Shown in pieces: positions 47,913-57,076 of a stretch of 64,000 nt of DNA. A model generated the notes under the pieces. The model made no database searches. It was given only the letters and a program-made list of their open reading frames with translations, and was not told the origin of the DNA. The stretch covers positions 3,348,001 through 3,412,000 of the forward strand of contig NZ_CCSF01000001.1 in NCBI RefSeq assembly GCF_000756775.1. The letters are read 5' to 3'. The stretch's first letter is position 1. The number at the start of each line of letters is the position of its first letter. The translations under genes and the position numbers were made by a program. The stretch comes from Pseudomonas saudiphocaensis (GTDB lineage: Bacteria; Pseudomonadota; Gammaproteobacteria; Pseudomonadales; Pseudomonadaceae).

Positions 47913-49244
47913 TTAGATCACGCCACCTCTTTTCCAGGCCAGATAACGGCCTATCAGCTGCGGGCCGATCTCATGGGGCAAGGCTTCGAGCACCGGTACG
48001 CCATGGGCCTGCAGCCGTTCATGCAGCCTGTCGCGTGCGTTCAGGTAGTCCAGCGTGCCGCAATAGTTAAGCGCATCCTGAAAGCCGTTCACTGGCTGCT
48101 GGCGCAGTGTGTCGATTATGGGTTCACGTAGGCTCGCCACCAGCACCCTGTGTCGGCCTGACAGGCGACGCACCGCATCGAGCAGCTCCTGATCGTCCTC
48201 GTCGCGCAAGTTGCTGAGGATGATCACCAGCGCACGACGTTTCTGCCGCTCGAGCACATCGCTGGCGGCACGGCTGAAGTCGGCGGGCTGCAGGGTTTCC
48301 GCCAGGTCGTAGACGCCGTTGAGCAAGGTATTGAGCTGTTCCCGACCCTTGGCTGGCGGGATAAAACGGCGCTGCTCGGTAGCGAAGCTGTACAACCCCA
48401 GCGCGTCGCCCTGGCGCAGAGCGACATAGCCCAGCAGCAGGCTCGCATTGAGGGCGTGGTCGAAGTGCGAAAGGGTGCCGTCCTGGCTGCGCATGCGGCG
48501 GCCGCAATCGAGCATCAGCAGGATCTGTTGGTCGCGCTCGTCCTGGAACTCACGGGCGATGGGCGAGCGTTTGCGCGCCGTGGCCTTCCAGTCGATCTGG
48601 CGCAGGGTGTCGCCTTCGCGATAGTCGCGCAGCTGATGAAAGTCCAGACCCAGCCCCCGGCGGGGATGTCGGCTGACGCCCAGTCTGCTGAGCCAGCTGT
48701 CCACGGCCATCAAAGACGCGCCATGCAGCCGTGTGAAATCCGGATAGACCCGCGCTTGTGACTCCAGCGGCAGCAGGCGACGCTGGCGCCACAAACCCAG
48801 CGGACCGTACAGGCGAACCTCGCAGCGGCGGGCGCTGAACAGGCCGCGATGCTCCGGGCGCACCCTGTAGGTGAGTTCAGCCTGCTCGCCGTGAGACAGT
48901 GTCAGGCTGCGCGGCAGATGCTCGAATTCCATGCCAGCCGGCAAATGATCGAACAGGTCCAAGTGCAATGGCCGAGCCTGCGCGTGCCGTACCTGCAGCC
49001 GTACATCATGCCAGCGGTTCAAGGCCAGATTGCCCGGCAACCTGCGCTGCAGCTCGGGTGGCGGCAGGCGGCGCAGGTTCCAGGCGTCGAATAGCGCCGT
49101 CAAACCCAGGCACAACAACAGCCCCCACCAGGCGGTGTGGATGACGGAAGGTGCGGGCTGGCCCAGCGCCGAGGCGATGCCAAGGGGCACGGCCAAGCCA
49201 AGCAACAGCAACAGCGCGTAGAGCAGGCGGCGGGTTGGGTTCAT
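47913..49244 (-). CDS. DUF58 domain protein
   Basis: The 443-residue protein has two N-terminal membrane segments (about 5-45) and a cytoplasmic von Willebrand-like region with DUF58 signatures: QIDWKATARKRSPI and ILLMLDCGRRM. DUF58 proteins are almost always paired with MoxR ATPases and may hold their substrate. The start chosen is the ATG at the first membrane segment; the longer frame covers moxR and is not real. It is the last gene of the six-gene unit transcribed from about 54607 and lies 22 bases after moxR. Confidence 0.9.
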   Translation of the reverse strand: MNPTRRLLYALLLLLGLAVPLGIASALGQPAPSVIHTAWWGLLLCLGLTALFDAWNLRRLPPPELQRRLPGNLALNRWHDVRLQVRHAQARPLHLDLFDHLPAGMEFEHLPRSLTLSHGEQAELTYRVRPEHRGLFSARRCEVRLYGPLGLWRQRRLLPLESQARVYPDFTRLHGASLMAVDSWLSRLGVSRHPRRGLGLDFHQLRDYREGDTLRQIDWKATARKRSPIAREFQDERDQQILLMLDCGRRMRSQDGTLSHFDHALNASLLLGYVALRQGDALGLYSFATEQRRFIPPAKGREQLNTLLNGVYDLAETLQPADFSRAASDVLERQKRRALVIILSNLRDEDDQELLDAVRRLSGRHRVLVASLREPIIDTLRQQPVNGFQDALNYCGTLDYLNARDRLHERLQAHGVPVLEALPHEIGPQLIGRYLAWKRGGVI

Positions 49245-49266
49245 CGAGCGTGGCGCCTTGGGCGAA

Positions 49267-50262
49267 TCAAAGACGCGGTGCCGTGATCTGATCAAGCAGT
49301 TGCAGCAGCAGCTGATCCACCGAAACTCCATCCATCTCCGACTCTGGCGCGAGACGCACACGGTGCCGCAGCACGGCCAGTGCGCAGTCCTTGACGTCAT
49401 CCGGCGTGACGAACTCACCACCGCGCAATAACGCCCGAGCACGTGCGCAGCGCACCAGGGCAATGGACGCACGGGGCCCGGCACCCAATGTCAGGCCGGG
49501 CCAGTTGCGTGTAGAGCGGGCCAGGCGCACGGCGTAGCCGAGCACCTGCTCATCGAGGGGCATGTCGCTGGCGATCTTCTGTAGCGCCTGGACGTCCCTG
49601 GCTTGCAGCAGCACACGCAGCCCGCTGACATCGAGGATGTCGGTGCGCGTCGAACGGGTGACCTGGCGAACCAGTTCCAGCTCTTCGTCAGCCTTGGGAT
49701 AGTCCATACGCAGCATCAGCATGAAACGGTCAAGCTCGGCTTCGGGCAGCGGGTAGGTGCCCTCCTGTTCGATGGGGTTCTGCGTGGCCATCACCATAAA
49801 GGGCTGCGGCGCGGCGAGAGCGCGACCTTCCAGCGTGACCTGGCGCTCCTGCATGACTTCCAGCAGCGCGGCCTGGGTTTTCGCAGGGGCGCGGTTGATT
49901 TCATCGGCCAGCAGCAGGTTGGTAAATACAGGGCCCTTGCGCAGCCTGAATTGCTCGCTGGCGAGATCGTAAACCGCGTGGCCGGTGATATCGCTGGGCA
50001 TCAGGTCAGGCGTGAATTGGATACGCGAGAACTCGCCGCCAAAACAACGCGCCAGCGCGCGTACCAACAGGGTTTTGCCCAGCCCCGGTACGCCTTCGAC
50101 CAGCACATGGCCGCCGGCGATCAGCGCGGTCAGCACGCCGTCGACGATCTCCTGTTGGCCGATGACCGCCTTGTGCAATTCCTGGCGCAGCGCCTGGGCC
50201 AGCTGGCTGGCGCGCTGGCGCTGGATTTCGACTTGAGTGGATTCACTGGGCGCATCGTTCAT
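49267..50262 (-). CDS. moxR: MoxR-family AAA+ ATPase
   Basis: Chaperone-type ATPase of the MoxR subgroup. The 331-residue protein has Walker A GVPGLGKT (57-64), a Walker B and sensor region LLLADEINRAPAKTQAALLEVMQ in part, ATQNPIEQEGTYPLPEAELDRF, and a C-terminal lid with GPRASIALVRCARA. The start codon overlaps the stop of the DUF4350 gene by 4 bases. MoxR ATPases with DUF58 partners remodel or activate other proteins; the client here is unknown. Confidence 0.95.
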   Translation of the reverse strand: MNDAPSESTQVEIQRQRASQLAQALRQELHKAVIGQQEIVDGVLTALIAGGHVLVEGVPGLGKTLLVRALARCFGGEFSRIQFTPDLMPSDITGHAVYDLASEQFRLRKGPVFTNLLLADEINRAPAKTQAALLEVMQERQVTLEGRALAAPQPFMVMATQNPIEQEGTYPLPEAELDRFMLMLRMDYPKADEELELVRQVTRSTRTDILDVSGLRVLLQARDVQALQKIASDMPLDEQVLGYAVRLARSTRNWPGLTLGAGPRASIALVRCARARALLRGGEFVTPDDVKDCALAVLRHRVRLAPESEMDGVSVDQLLLQLLDQITAPRL

Positions 50263-51416
50263 AGGGCATTCCTGAGGCTTTGCAGGTGCGAGACCTGGCG
50301 GGTGAATTCGGCGGCGCTGAGGCGTGTTTCCCGTATCGGGCGCAGCGCCTGCTCCACATCCTTTGCCGGCAGACGGCTGAGGGTCTGCAGCAGCCGGCAC
50401 TGTTCGGCGTAGGGCAGGCTGTCGAATGCGGCGTGACGCCTGCGAGCCTGACAGCGGATGTCTTCCTGTAGTCTGCTCAGCAGGTGCTGCTGGCCAGCGT
50501 GGCGATAGAGGAAGTCGGCACTGCCGCGCAGATGTTCCTGTAACTGGCGTCGGCCGCGCGCAGCGGGCTGCTGCAGAGGGCCGTGACGCTGGGCGAAGTG
50601 CCAGGCTCCCAGCAGCAGAGTCAATACCAGCGCGGCCAGCGTCTCGGGGAAGTGGCGCAGCAACAGCTGCAGCAGGTTTGCGTGCTCAGTGGCATGCACC
50701 AGGGTGACGGCGCGATCCTGGGTGAGGTACCAAAGCAGCCAGGCGTGGTCGTATCGGCCGATATTGCCGTTTTGCCAGATCCAGCTATCAGTGAGCGCAG
50801 TGACCAGACCAGCGCCGTGGCGCAGCTGCAGCATGTGCGTGGCGCCGGGGCTGTTGGCCCAGGCATGGGCCTTGCTGCCGGCATCGTAAAGATGAAAGCG
50901 CGTGTCGAAGGCCATATAAGCCGGCGCTTCTTCATTTTCCAGATACAGGCGTGTCAGTTGCGGGTTGGTTTCAGCTGCGGTAGCAGGCACGTCAGCTTTA
51001 TCCTCCTCGCCAACTTCGTACTGCTGCAGATTCAGTACATCGAGCAGCAGGTCGCCACTGGCCTTGTTCTGCTCATCCCAGAGCTGTTCGGCGACAAAAA
51101 TCAGATGTCCTCCCCGGGCGGTCCAGTCCAGCAGGTTTTGGACCTGCTGTGCGGTCATCATCTCGCGCTGAGCCAGAAGCAGCAGGACCTGGCTACCAGG
51201 TTCCGTGCCGAAAATGCCGGCAAGGGTCTCATCGTGGTGAACGTCGCGCCCCTGGGATGAGAGAAACAGCCTTGCGGCGAGATAGGGGTCGCGCTGCGCC
51301 TCGGGCGATGGTCCGTGCTCCAGCACTTCGTCATACGGCTGCAGCTTGCTGCCGGCGAACAGCAGCAGGGCGCCCAGGACTGCTGCTAGCAGAAAGAGCA
51401 GATGGTGGCGCTTCAT
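50259..51416 (-). CDS. DUF4350 domain membrane protein
   Basis: The 385-residue protein has an N-terminal membrane segment (about 5-22, LLFLLAAVLGALLLFAG), a periplasmic DUF4350 domain (about 35-230) with an ABC-transporter-associated or GATase-like fold, a second membrane segment at about 265-280, and a cytoplasmic tail. The start chosen is the ATG just before the first membrane segment; its stop overlaps moxR by 4 bases and its start overlaps the DUF4129 gene by 4 bases. Its function is unknown. Confidence 0.88.
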   Translation of the reverse strand: MKRHHLLFLLAAVLGALLLFAGSKLQPYDEVLEHGPSPEAQRDPYLAARLFLSSQGRDVHHDETLAGIFGTEPGSQVLLLLAQREMMTAQQVQNLLDWTARGGHLIFVAEQLWDEQNKASGDLLLDVLNLQQYEVGEEDKADVPATAAETNPQLTRLYLENEEAPAYMAFDTRFHLYDAGSKAHAWANSPGATHMLQLRHGAGLVTALTDSWIWQNGNIGRYDHAWLLWYLTQDRAVTLVHATEHANLLQLLLRHFPETLAALVLTLLLGAWHFAQRHGPLQQPAARGRRQLQEHLRGSADFLYRHAGQQHLLSRLQEDIRCQARRRHAAFDSLPYAEQCRLLQTLSRLPAKDVEQALRPIRETRLSAAEFTRQVSHLQSLRNAL

Positions 51417-52942
51417 GGGCTCACCCGCGGCTCGAACAGCTCGCGCCACTGGCAGCACAGCTCATGCCTTGCTGCATCGGTTGGCAGGCGGTGGCCATAA
51501 GCAAGGTTAAGCCAATGACCGGTCAGGTTCTCGGCGAAGCGGCTGAGCTCTGCCTGGCCTGTGCCGCGCACCAGCCGCAGGATCTCGCCTTCGGTGTGTG
51601 CATCGCGCAGCGGCAGTCTCTGTTCATGCAGCAGGCGGCTGAGGAATGCCCTATAAAGCAGGCCCAGGGCCGCGCGCGGTTCACTAGGCCAAAGCCTGTT
51701 CACTTCGCCAAGCACATCCGCCGGCAGGCTTTCAGGCACCATCTCCAGGCCGAACAGCAGTTCAGGGGCGTCCCGGCGGACGATGGGTGCATTGCCCAAG
51801 CGGCCCACGTGCAAACTGATCCATTCGCGGTAACGCCAGAGCACCAGGCCGATCAGGCCAAAGAGGCACGCCCAGAGCAGAACTTCGAGGGCATTGACGA
51901 GGTGATCCAGCGCACTCCAAAGGTTGTTGATCCCCGCCAGCTGCTCGAGCAAGCGCGCCAGCCAACCGGGTTCCTCATCGGCCTGCGCTTCGCCGAAGCG
52001 CCAGCGTGTGACCGTTTCATCGTTTTTGAACGGGGGCTGATTCAGCAGCTCGGCGATCGCCGTACTGGCTTCTTCGCTGGTCAGTGGCTGGTTCAGCAGG
52101 CGCTCGTGCTCAGGCCCGGAGGTTTCGGCCCAGGCAGTTTGCACTGGTGAAACGAGCAGCAGCCCGGCCCCCAACAGCAGGACCGGCAGCAAGCTTTGCA
52201 GGCGTTCGCGCAGCCGGCGAAAACTCAGCTCCAGGTCCCAGGCTTCCAGCTGGGTGCGGCGGTTCAGATAGAGGCTGAAGCCACTGGCGACGTAGATCGG
52301 CTCCCAGACCATCAGTACCAGCGCGTAGAGCAGGTTGGACAAGTGTTCCAGCCAGAGCAGCTCGTCGCTGGCGTAGAGAAGTTCCTGCCACTTCAACTCG
52401 CTGAGGAGCTCGGCGGGGATCAGCAGATAGAGTAGCGCCAGTGCGCCCAGCCATAAGGCGAGCTCCAGATGCATGCCGACGATAGTCAGCCAGGTAGCCA
52501 CGCCGGTGTTGCGCTGCCCCAGCACTATCAGCCGTTGATTGCGATCGGAGCCGGACAGTTGCTCAAGCTGCAGCACCGGCAGGTCAAAACTGCGGGTAAG
52601 GCTCAGGCGGCGCCAGGTCAGGCTGGCCAGCCACTGCTGGCGCAGCAGGCCGGGCAATGCACGCAGGCTTTCGCCCACGCTGGGGGTATGGCCGAACAGT
52701 GCCCGCGAGAGAATGAACAGCGGCAAGCGCTCGTAGAGCGGCTTGAGCCACCAGAACAGCAATAGCGCGAGGCTCGGGTACTGCCAGAAGACCAGGCTCA
52801 GCAGGGCGAAAACCGGCAGCGTCAGCAGGGCCCAGGTGAGCATCAGCAGGCTGCCATGGCGGCGGGCCAACAGGGTGCCGAGATCCAGTGCTTCCCAGGC
52901 ACTGCGCGGACGGATGGCCACGCTGGCATCATTCAGGTGCAT
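51413..52942 (-). CDS. DUF4129 domain membrane protein
   Basis: The 509-residue protein has about six hydrophobic segments in its N-terminal two thirds and a cytoplasmic C-terminal DUF4129 region (about 420-505, with LGLLYRAFLSRLLHEQRLPL). DUF4129 is usually found beside transglutaminase-like or MoxR genes. The start chosen is the ATG that begins MHLNDASVAIRPRS. It overlaps the SpoIIM-like gene by 14 bases. Its function is unknown. Confidence 0.88.
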   Translation of the reverse strand: MHLNDASVAIRPRSAWEALDLGTLLARRHGSLLMLTWALLTLPVFALLSLVFWQYPSLALLLFWWLKPLYERLPLFILSRALFGHTPSVGESLRALPGLLRQQWLASLTWRRLSLTRSFDLPVLQLEQLSGSDRNQRLIVLGQRNTGVATWLTIVGMHLELALWLGALALLYLLIPAELLSELKWQELLYASDELLWLEHLSNLLYALVLMVWEPIYVASGFSLYLNRRTQLEAWDLELSFRRLRERLQSLLPVLLLGAGLLLVSPVQTAWAETSGPEHERLLNQPLTSEEASTAIAELLNQPPFKNDETVTRWRFGEAQADEEPGWLARLLEQLAGINNLWSALDHLVNALEVLLWACLFGLIGLVLWRYREWISLHVGRLGNAPIVRRDAPELLFGLEMVPESLPADVLGEVNRLWPSEPRAALGLLYRAFLSRLLHEQRLPLRDAHTEGEILRLVRGTGQAELSRFAENLTGHWLNLAYGHRLPTDAARHELCCQWRELFEPRVSP

Positions 52943-53906
52943 GCCGGCCCCTACCGCAGACAGTGAAATACAAGCCGACCAGCAGCCACAGCAGCGCCCC
53001 CACAGCATATTTGACTTGTGGCGAAGTGAAGGTCATGGATGACCAGTAGGCTTCGACGAAGGCAGCGATCAGCAGCATCAGCGTAGCCCCGGCGATCAGG
53101 CGCACGGCGCGACTGGCGGCAATCCGCAAAGCTTCGCCCCGGGTGAAACGCCCCGGTGCGATAAGTGCTGCCCCCATTTTCAGCCCGGCGGCACCGGCCA
53201 GGGTAATCGCGGTCAGCTCGAAGGCGCCGTGGCCGATTACGAATGACCAGAACGGTTGGTGATAGCCAATGCCGGTGAGATGACCGGCAATTGCGCCGAT
53301 CATCAGGCCGTTGAACAGCAGGTAGAACAGGGTGCCTAAGCCGAACAGCAGGCCACCGGCGAAGGTCTGGAAGGCGATGCCGATATTGTTCATTACGTAA
53401 TAGCCGAACATCACCCAGTCGTCGCCGGAGCCGCGGGTGCCGAACTCGCCCAGGCGCCGGGCCGCAGGGTCGTACATGGCTTCCATCTGTTCGACCTGGG
53501 TTGTACTGACCAGGCTATAGATGAGTTCGGGGAAAGCTAATACGAGGGCAGCCATGCCCAGTAGGCTCAAGAACAGCAGACTGGCGGCAACAACATAACG
53601 CCATTCTTCGAGTACCAGCCTAGGGAAACCGCCCAGCACAAAGCCCAGCAAGCGACCGGCCAGTGGGCTGCGGTGGCGATACAGTTGCTGGTGGCCACGC
53701 TGGGCCAAATGTTCGAGGTAGTCGACCGAATGGCTGCTGTAACCCCGAGAGCGGGCCAGCGCCAGGTGCTGGCAGAGGCGTCGATATGCAGCCGGAAAGT
53801 CGCTGATGCCGGAGGTCGTCTTACGGCCCTTTTCGAGGGCCTCGAGACTCTCGCTGAATGCGCGCCATTCGGCCTGATGGCGGGCTTCGAAGTGGCTCTG
53901 CTTCAT
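52929..53906 (-). CDS. SpoIIM/DUF95-like membrane protein
   Basis: The 325-residue protein has a soluble N-terminal helical part (about 1-100) and five or six membrane segments. The pattern resembles the stage II sporulation protein M (DUF95) family, with MFGYYVMNNIGIAFQTFAGG in part and IGHGAFELTAITLAGAAGL. This is not evidence of sporulation: the family occurs widely in Gram-negative bacteria. It overlaps the RDD gene by 4 bases and the DUF4129 gene by 14. Confidence 0.9.
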   Translation of the reverse strand: MKQSHFEARHQAEWRAFSESLEALEKGRKTTSGISDFPAAYRRLCQHLALARSRGYSSHSVDYLEHLAQRGHQQLYRHRSPLAGRLLGFVLGGFPRLVLEEWRYVVAASLLFLSLLGMAALVLAFPELIYSLVSTTQVEQMEAMYDPAARRLGEFGTRGSGDDWVMFGYYVMNNIGIAFQTFAGGLLFGLGTLFYLLFNGLMIGAIAGHLTGIGYHQPFWSFVIGHGAFELTAITLAGAAGLKMGAALIAPGRFTRGEALRIAASRAVRLIAGATLMLLIAAFVEAYWSSMTFTSPQVKYAVGALLWLLVGLYFTVCGRGRHAPE

Positions 53907-54607
53907 GCCGGTCCTATCAGGCTGCGGGCGATCCCGTTGAGACGTGCCGGTGCTTGTTCTGGCGAGACCTGCAGTGGTTCCGCGAGGATCGCGGCCAGCT
54001 CCTGACGGCGCTCAGGCGAAAGAGCGGCCTGGCGTTCGGCGAAGGCGATCAACGCGCGTTGCTCTTCCAGTTTCAGGGCGAACGGCGCCGGATCAGGCTC
54101 GGCCTGGGGTAGGTGCTGCGGCTGTGATGCGCGTGTGTCATAAATTACCAAGGTCCCGCCGGCAAGATCGCCCAGTCGCTTGAATGACGGGTTCCACAGG
54201 CAGCACAAGGCGCCCAGAAAATAACCGAACGGCAGAATATCGACGAAGCGCAGCAGGTTTCGTGTCAGCGAGGAGGCCCAGCCGACCGGGGTGCCGTCGT
54301 CGTGGACGACCTTGAGTCCCAGCCAACGCTTGCCCGGCGTTCGGCCCTGGTTGAAAACCTCGAACAACACCATGTAGCACCACTGCACCAGGAACAGCAG
54401 CAACGCACCGCTGCCCAGTCCGAACTGACCCAGCAGCCCCAGACCAAACCCCAATACCAGCAACAGGACCGCGCGAATCAGCAGGTCCACGGCAAAGGCC
54501 AGCGCACGCGGTACCAGCCCAGCAGGGCGTAGCTGCAAATCGATACCTTCCGGCGTTTTGATCCGGTGGCTGTTGTCCAGTAGCGCTGAGGTGCTGGAGG
54601 AAGGCAA
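53903..54607 (-). CDS. RDD family membrane protein
   Basis: The protein (234 residues if TTG at 54607 is used) has an RDD domain: PAGLVPRALAFAVDLLIRA (R and D in the first membrane segment), GRTPGKRWLGLKVV and NLLRFVDILPFGYFLG. It is the first gene of the overlapping six-gene MoxR unit. The start is uncertain: the conserved LDNSHRIKTPEG is preceded by no ATG or GTG; a CTG lies at 54580 and a TTG at 54607, neither with a clear ribosome site. The much longer frame upstream is antisense to sbcB and is rejected. Confidence 0.85.
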   Translation of the reverse strand: MPSSSTSALLDNSHRIKTPEGIDLQLRPAGLVPRALAFAVDLLIRAVLLLVLGFGLGLLGQFGLGSGALLLFLVQWCYMVLFEVFNQGRTPGKRWLGLKVVHDDGTPVGWASSLTRNLLRFVDILPFGYFLGALCCLWNPSFKRLGDLAGGTLVIYDTRASQPQHLPQAEPDPAPFALKLEEQRALIAFAERQAALSPERRQELAAILAEPLQVSPEQAPARLNGIARSLIGPA

Positions 54608-54772
54608 TGAGTGTGTCCAAACAGATGACTGAATGCGGCCTGTTCCGGCTCGCAATCGCGCATGAAAGCATTGAATGCGGCGTTCGACCAGAACCTGGCA
54701 GGCAATTTTGGGCACAATGCCGCGATGCGCTCGGACGTATGCGCGTCGCCCCGCAATTTGAAGGAATCCGCC

Positions 54773-56197
54773 GTGACAGCCAGCATCTTCTGGTACGACT
54801 TCGAAACAACCGGCATCTCCACACGCCGAGACCGCCCTCTTCAGGTTGCGGGTATACGCACCAATGAGGCGCTGGAGGAGATTGGCGAGCCGCTGAATAT
54901 CTATTGCCGGCCGGCTGACGACATTCTGCCGCACCCGGCGGCGTGCCTGGTTACGGGCATTACGCCGGCAGTTCTGGCCGAAAAGGGGTTGTACGAAGCC
55001 GAGTTCATTGAGCGACTGCATCGCGAACTGTCCCTGCCAGCCACTTGCGGGGCCGGCTACAACAGTTTGCGTTTCGATGACGAAGTGCTGCGGCACAGCC
55101 TGTACCGAAACTTCTTCGATCCCTATGCCCGTGAATGGCAAGGCGGTAATAGCCGCTGGGACCTTATTGATTTGGTGCGTACTGCCTATGCACTGCGTCC
55201 GGAAGGGATAGTCTGGCCGCAGGAAGAGGGGCGCGTCACGCTCAAGCTCGAACGCCTGAGTCAGGCCAACGGGCTGGAACATCTGCAGGCCCACGACGCA
55301 CTCTCCGATGTGCGGGCCACCATCGCCCTGGCCCGGTTGATACGTGAGCGCCAGCCAAAACTCTACGACTATCTATACCGGTTACGCCGCAAGCACGCGG
55401 TAATAGAACAGATTGAACTGCTCAAACCACTGGTACATGTTTCCGGCCGTTTTTCGGCGGAGCGTCATTATCTATCAGTGGTATTGCCGTTGGCCTGGCA
55501 TCCGCGCAATCGCAATGCACTGATTGTGTGCGACTTGAATGCCGATTGCTCACCTTTGTGGGATACACCCGCCGAGGAGCTGCGCGAGCGGTTATATACG
55601 CGCCGGGAAGATCTGGATGGAAAACTTCCGGTCCCGTTGAAACTTGTACAAGTCAATCGTTGCCCGGTACTTGCGCCAGTAAAGGTTTTGCGGGAAACCG
55701 ATATCGAACGGCTGGGGCTTGATATGGATTCTTGTAACGCCAGTGCTCGGACACTCCAGGGTTGTCGAGCGCAGTGGCAGGAAAAGCTGGCTGTTATCTA
55801 TCAGGAAGAATCATTCGAGGATACGACTGACCCGGAACAGCAACTCTATGCCGGTTTCCTTGGTGATCGGGACCGCCGGCTATGCGACCAGGTACGGAAT
55901 ATGGCGTCATCCCATGAAATGTTTGCTTTTGATGACGAGCGCCTGCCGGAGCTTTATTCCCGTTACCGGGCGCGCAATTTCCCCGAGTACCTTTCAGAGG
56001 CGGAAAAGGCGCGGTGGAAAGCATTTTGCGCCAAACGGCTCAGCGATCCTGAATACGGCGCTCCTAATACGCTGGAGCAGTTCGACACAGGCGTGCAGGA
56101 GATGTTGAAAACGGCCAGCCCTGCACAGACCGAGCTTTTACGTCAGTGGGCCGCGCATGCGCAGGGGCTTCGTGAGCGCTACATACAAAGCAATTGA
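54773..56197 (+). CDS. sbcB: Exodeoxyribonuclease I
   Basis: Single-strand 3'-5' DNA exonuclease involved in repair and recombination. Starting at GTG with AAGGA upstream, it has 474 residues, the family length. The DEDDh motifs are visible: FWYDFETTG near residue 6 (Exo I), YNSLRFDDEVLR (Exo II) and the AHDALSDVRATIALAR region (Exo III). Upstream in-frame ATGs would extend into the RDD gene. It diverges from the RDD gene and converges on mvaT. Confidence 0.96.
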   Translation: MTASIFWYDFETTGISTRRDRPLQVAGIRTNEALEEIGEPLNIYCRPADDILPHPAACLVTGITPAVLAEKGLYEAEFIERLHRELSLPATCGAGYNSLRFDDEVLRHSLYRNFFDPYAREWQGGNSRWDLIDLVRTAYALRPEGIVWPQEEGRVTLKLERLSQANGLEHLQAHDALSDVRATIALARLIRERQPKLYDYLYRLRRKHAVIEQIELLKPLVHVSGRFSAERHYLSVVLPLAWHPRNRNALIVCDLNADCSPLWDTPAEELRERLYTRREDLDGKLPVPLKLVQVNRCPVLAPVKVLRETDIERLGLDMDSCNASARTLQGCRAQWQEKLAVIYQEESFEDTTDPEQQLYAGFLGDRDRRLCDQVRNMASSHEMFAFDDERLPELYSRYRARNFPEYLSEAEKARWKAFCAKRLSDPEYGAPNTLEQFDTGVQEMLKTASPAQTELLRQWAAHAQGLRERYIQSN

Positions 56198-56251
56198 GGC
56201 CTGGCAGCCTTAGCATGCGTTCTTTAGCGAGATTCTAAGGGGGCAAACAAA

Positions 56252-56288
56252 AAAGCCATCTGATGCAAGGTTTGCGTCAGATGGCTTT
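56252..56288. terminator. Bidirectional terminator between sbcB and mvaT
   Basis: A 17-bp stem AAAGCCATCTGATGCAA with TTGCGTCAGATGGCTTT (one mismatch) and a 3-base loop; the minus-strand tail is GGCTTTTTTG. Confidence 0.9.
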
Positions 56289-56305
56289 CGGTGATGCGAG
56301 AGGAT

Positions 56306-56680
56306 TTAGTCCAGCAGGGTGGCCCAGCTTTCAACTTCCTCGGAACCCCATTTGGCTTTCCACTCTTTGAGAGTCTTGTGGTTGCCGCCTTTGGTTTCAA
56401 TCACATCGCCGTTGTGCGGGTTCTTGTATTGTTTAACGCGACGGGCACGCTTGGCAGCTGGAGCGCGGCTCAGACGTTGTGTCTTGATGTTGCGGGCATC
56501 AGGATCAAGCAGGGCGATAATGTCGCGTAGCGACTTCTGGTATTCGCCCATGAGTTCACGCAGTTTGCCTTCGAACTCAAGCTCCTTTTTCAGCTTGTCG
56601 TCTGCGGAAAGAGACTTCAGACGCTCCTGAAGTTCCTTGATGGCTTCTTCGGTGGCGCGGTATTCATTGATGAGCGACAT
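56306..56680 (-). CDS. mvaT: H-NS-family silencer MvaT
   Basis: Nucleoid-associated protein that binds AT-rich DNA and silences horizontally acquired and virulence genes. The 124-residue protein begins MSLINEYRATEEAIKELQERL, a coiled-coil oligomerisation domain (about 1-60), and ends with the DNA-binding domain KQYKNPHNGDVIETKGGNHKTLKEWKAKWG in part. AAGGAAG lies upstream of the chosen start; a longer frame upstream has no support. Divergent transcription from purU. Confidence 0.97.
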   Translation of the reverse strand: MSLINEYRATEEAIKELQERLKSLSADDKLKKELEFEGKLRELMGEYQKSLRDIIALLDPDARNIKTQRLSRAPAAKRARRVKQYKNPHNGDVIETKGGNHKTLKEWKAKWGSEEVESWATLLD

Positions 56681-57076
56681 GTCACTTCCTTGGTATAGGT
56701 ATGAACGCAAGTGTTGGCAATCATAGACAGCTGCATTGCACAAGTAAATATAGTGCTGATTTAAAGAGTAAGCATTTTTATTAGTTAAGGCGCCGGTGGT
56801 CAGACTATTCCCCGATTTGTTTCAGCTACCACGCATTAGCCATCTTTCCGGAGCTGTTAAGTCACCAAGTGAGGCTTGGCGTACGCAGCTGGCATTACTC
56901 TGGGTTTAAACGGCCATCGTGCTTTCAGGTGTTGGTCGAGCGAGCTCAAGCGTCATGCCCATTCAAAGGCGAGCCGGCACGCCTCTCAAGGTATTTGCTC
57001 TACCAATCAACTGGTTGTGTTTTTCCCGGCTGGGATAGAATGGCGCGTCTTTTTTTGCAAGCCGGAGTTCTTTTCA
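56681..57076. other. AT-rich intergenic region between mvaT and purU
   Basis: About 400 bases without a gene. The mvaT side is AT-rich and holds the mvaT promoter, as expected for an autoregulated H-NS-type gene. On the purU side a TAGAAT at 57036-57041 is a possible -10, with a poorly spaced TTGTGT as -35. Confidence 0.5.
56720..56748 (-). promoter_or_regulatory. mvaT promoter candidate
   Basis: TTTACT (56743-56748) and TATGAT (56720-56725) on the minus strand, 17 bases apart, 40 bases ahead of mvaT. Confidence 0.55.

Noticed and set aside
52929-53906. SpoIIM-like protein taken as evidence of sporulation
   Set aside because: The DUF95/SpoIIM fold is widespread in non-sporulating bacteria; all other genes are of Pseudomonas type.
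54608-55294. Upstream extension of the RDD frame by more than 200 codons
   Set aside because: The extension is antisense to sbcB and adds no conserved residue; RDD proteins start near residue LDNSHRI.
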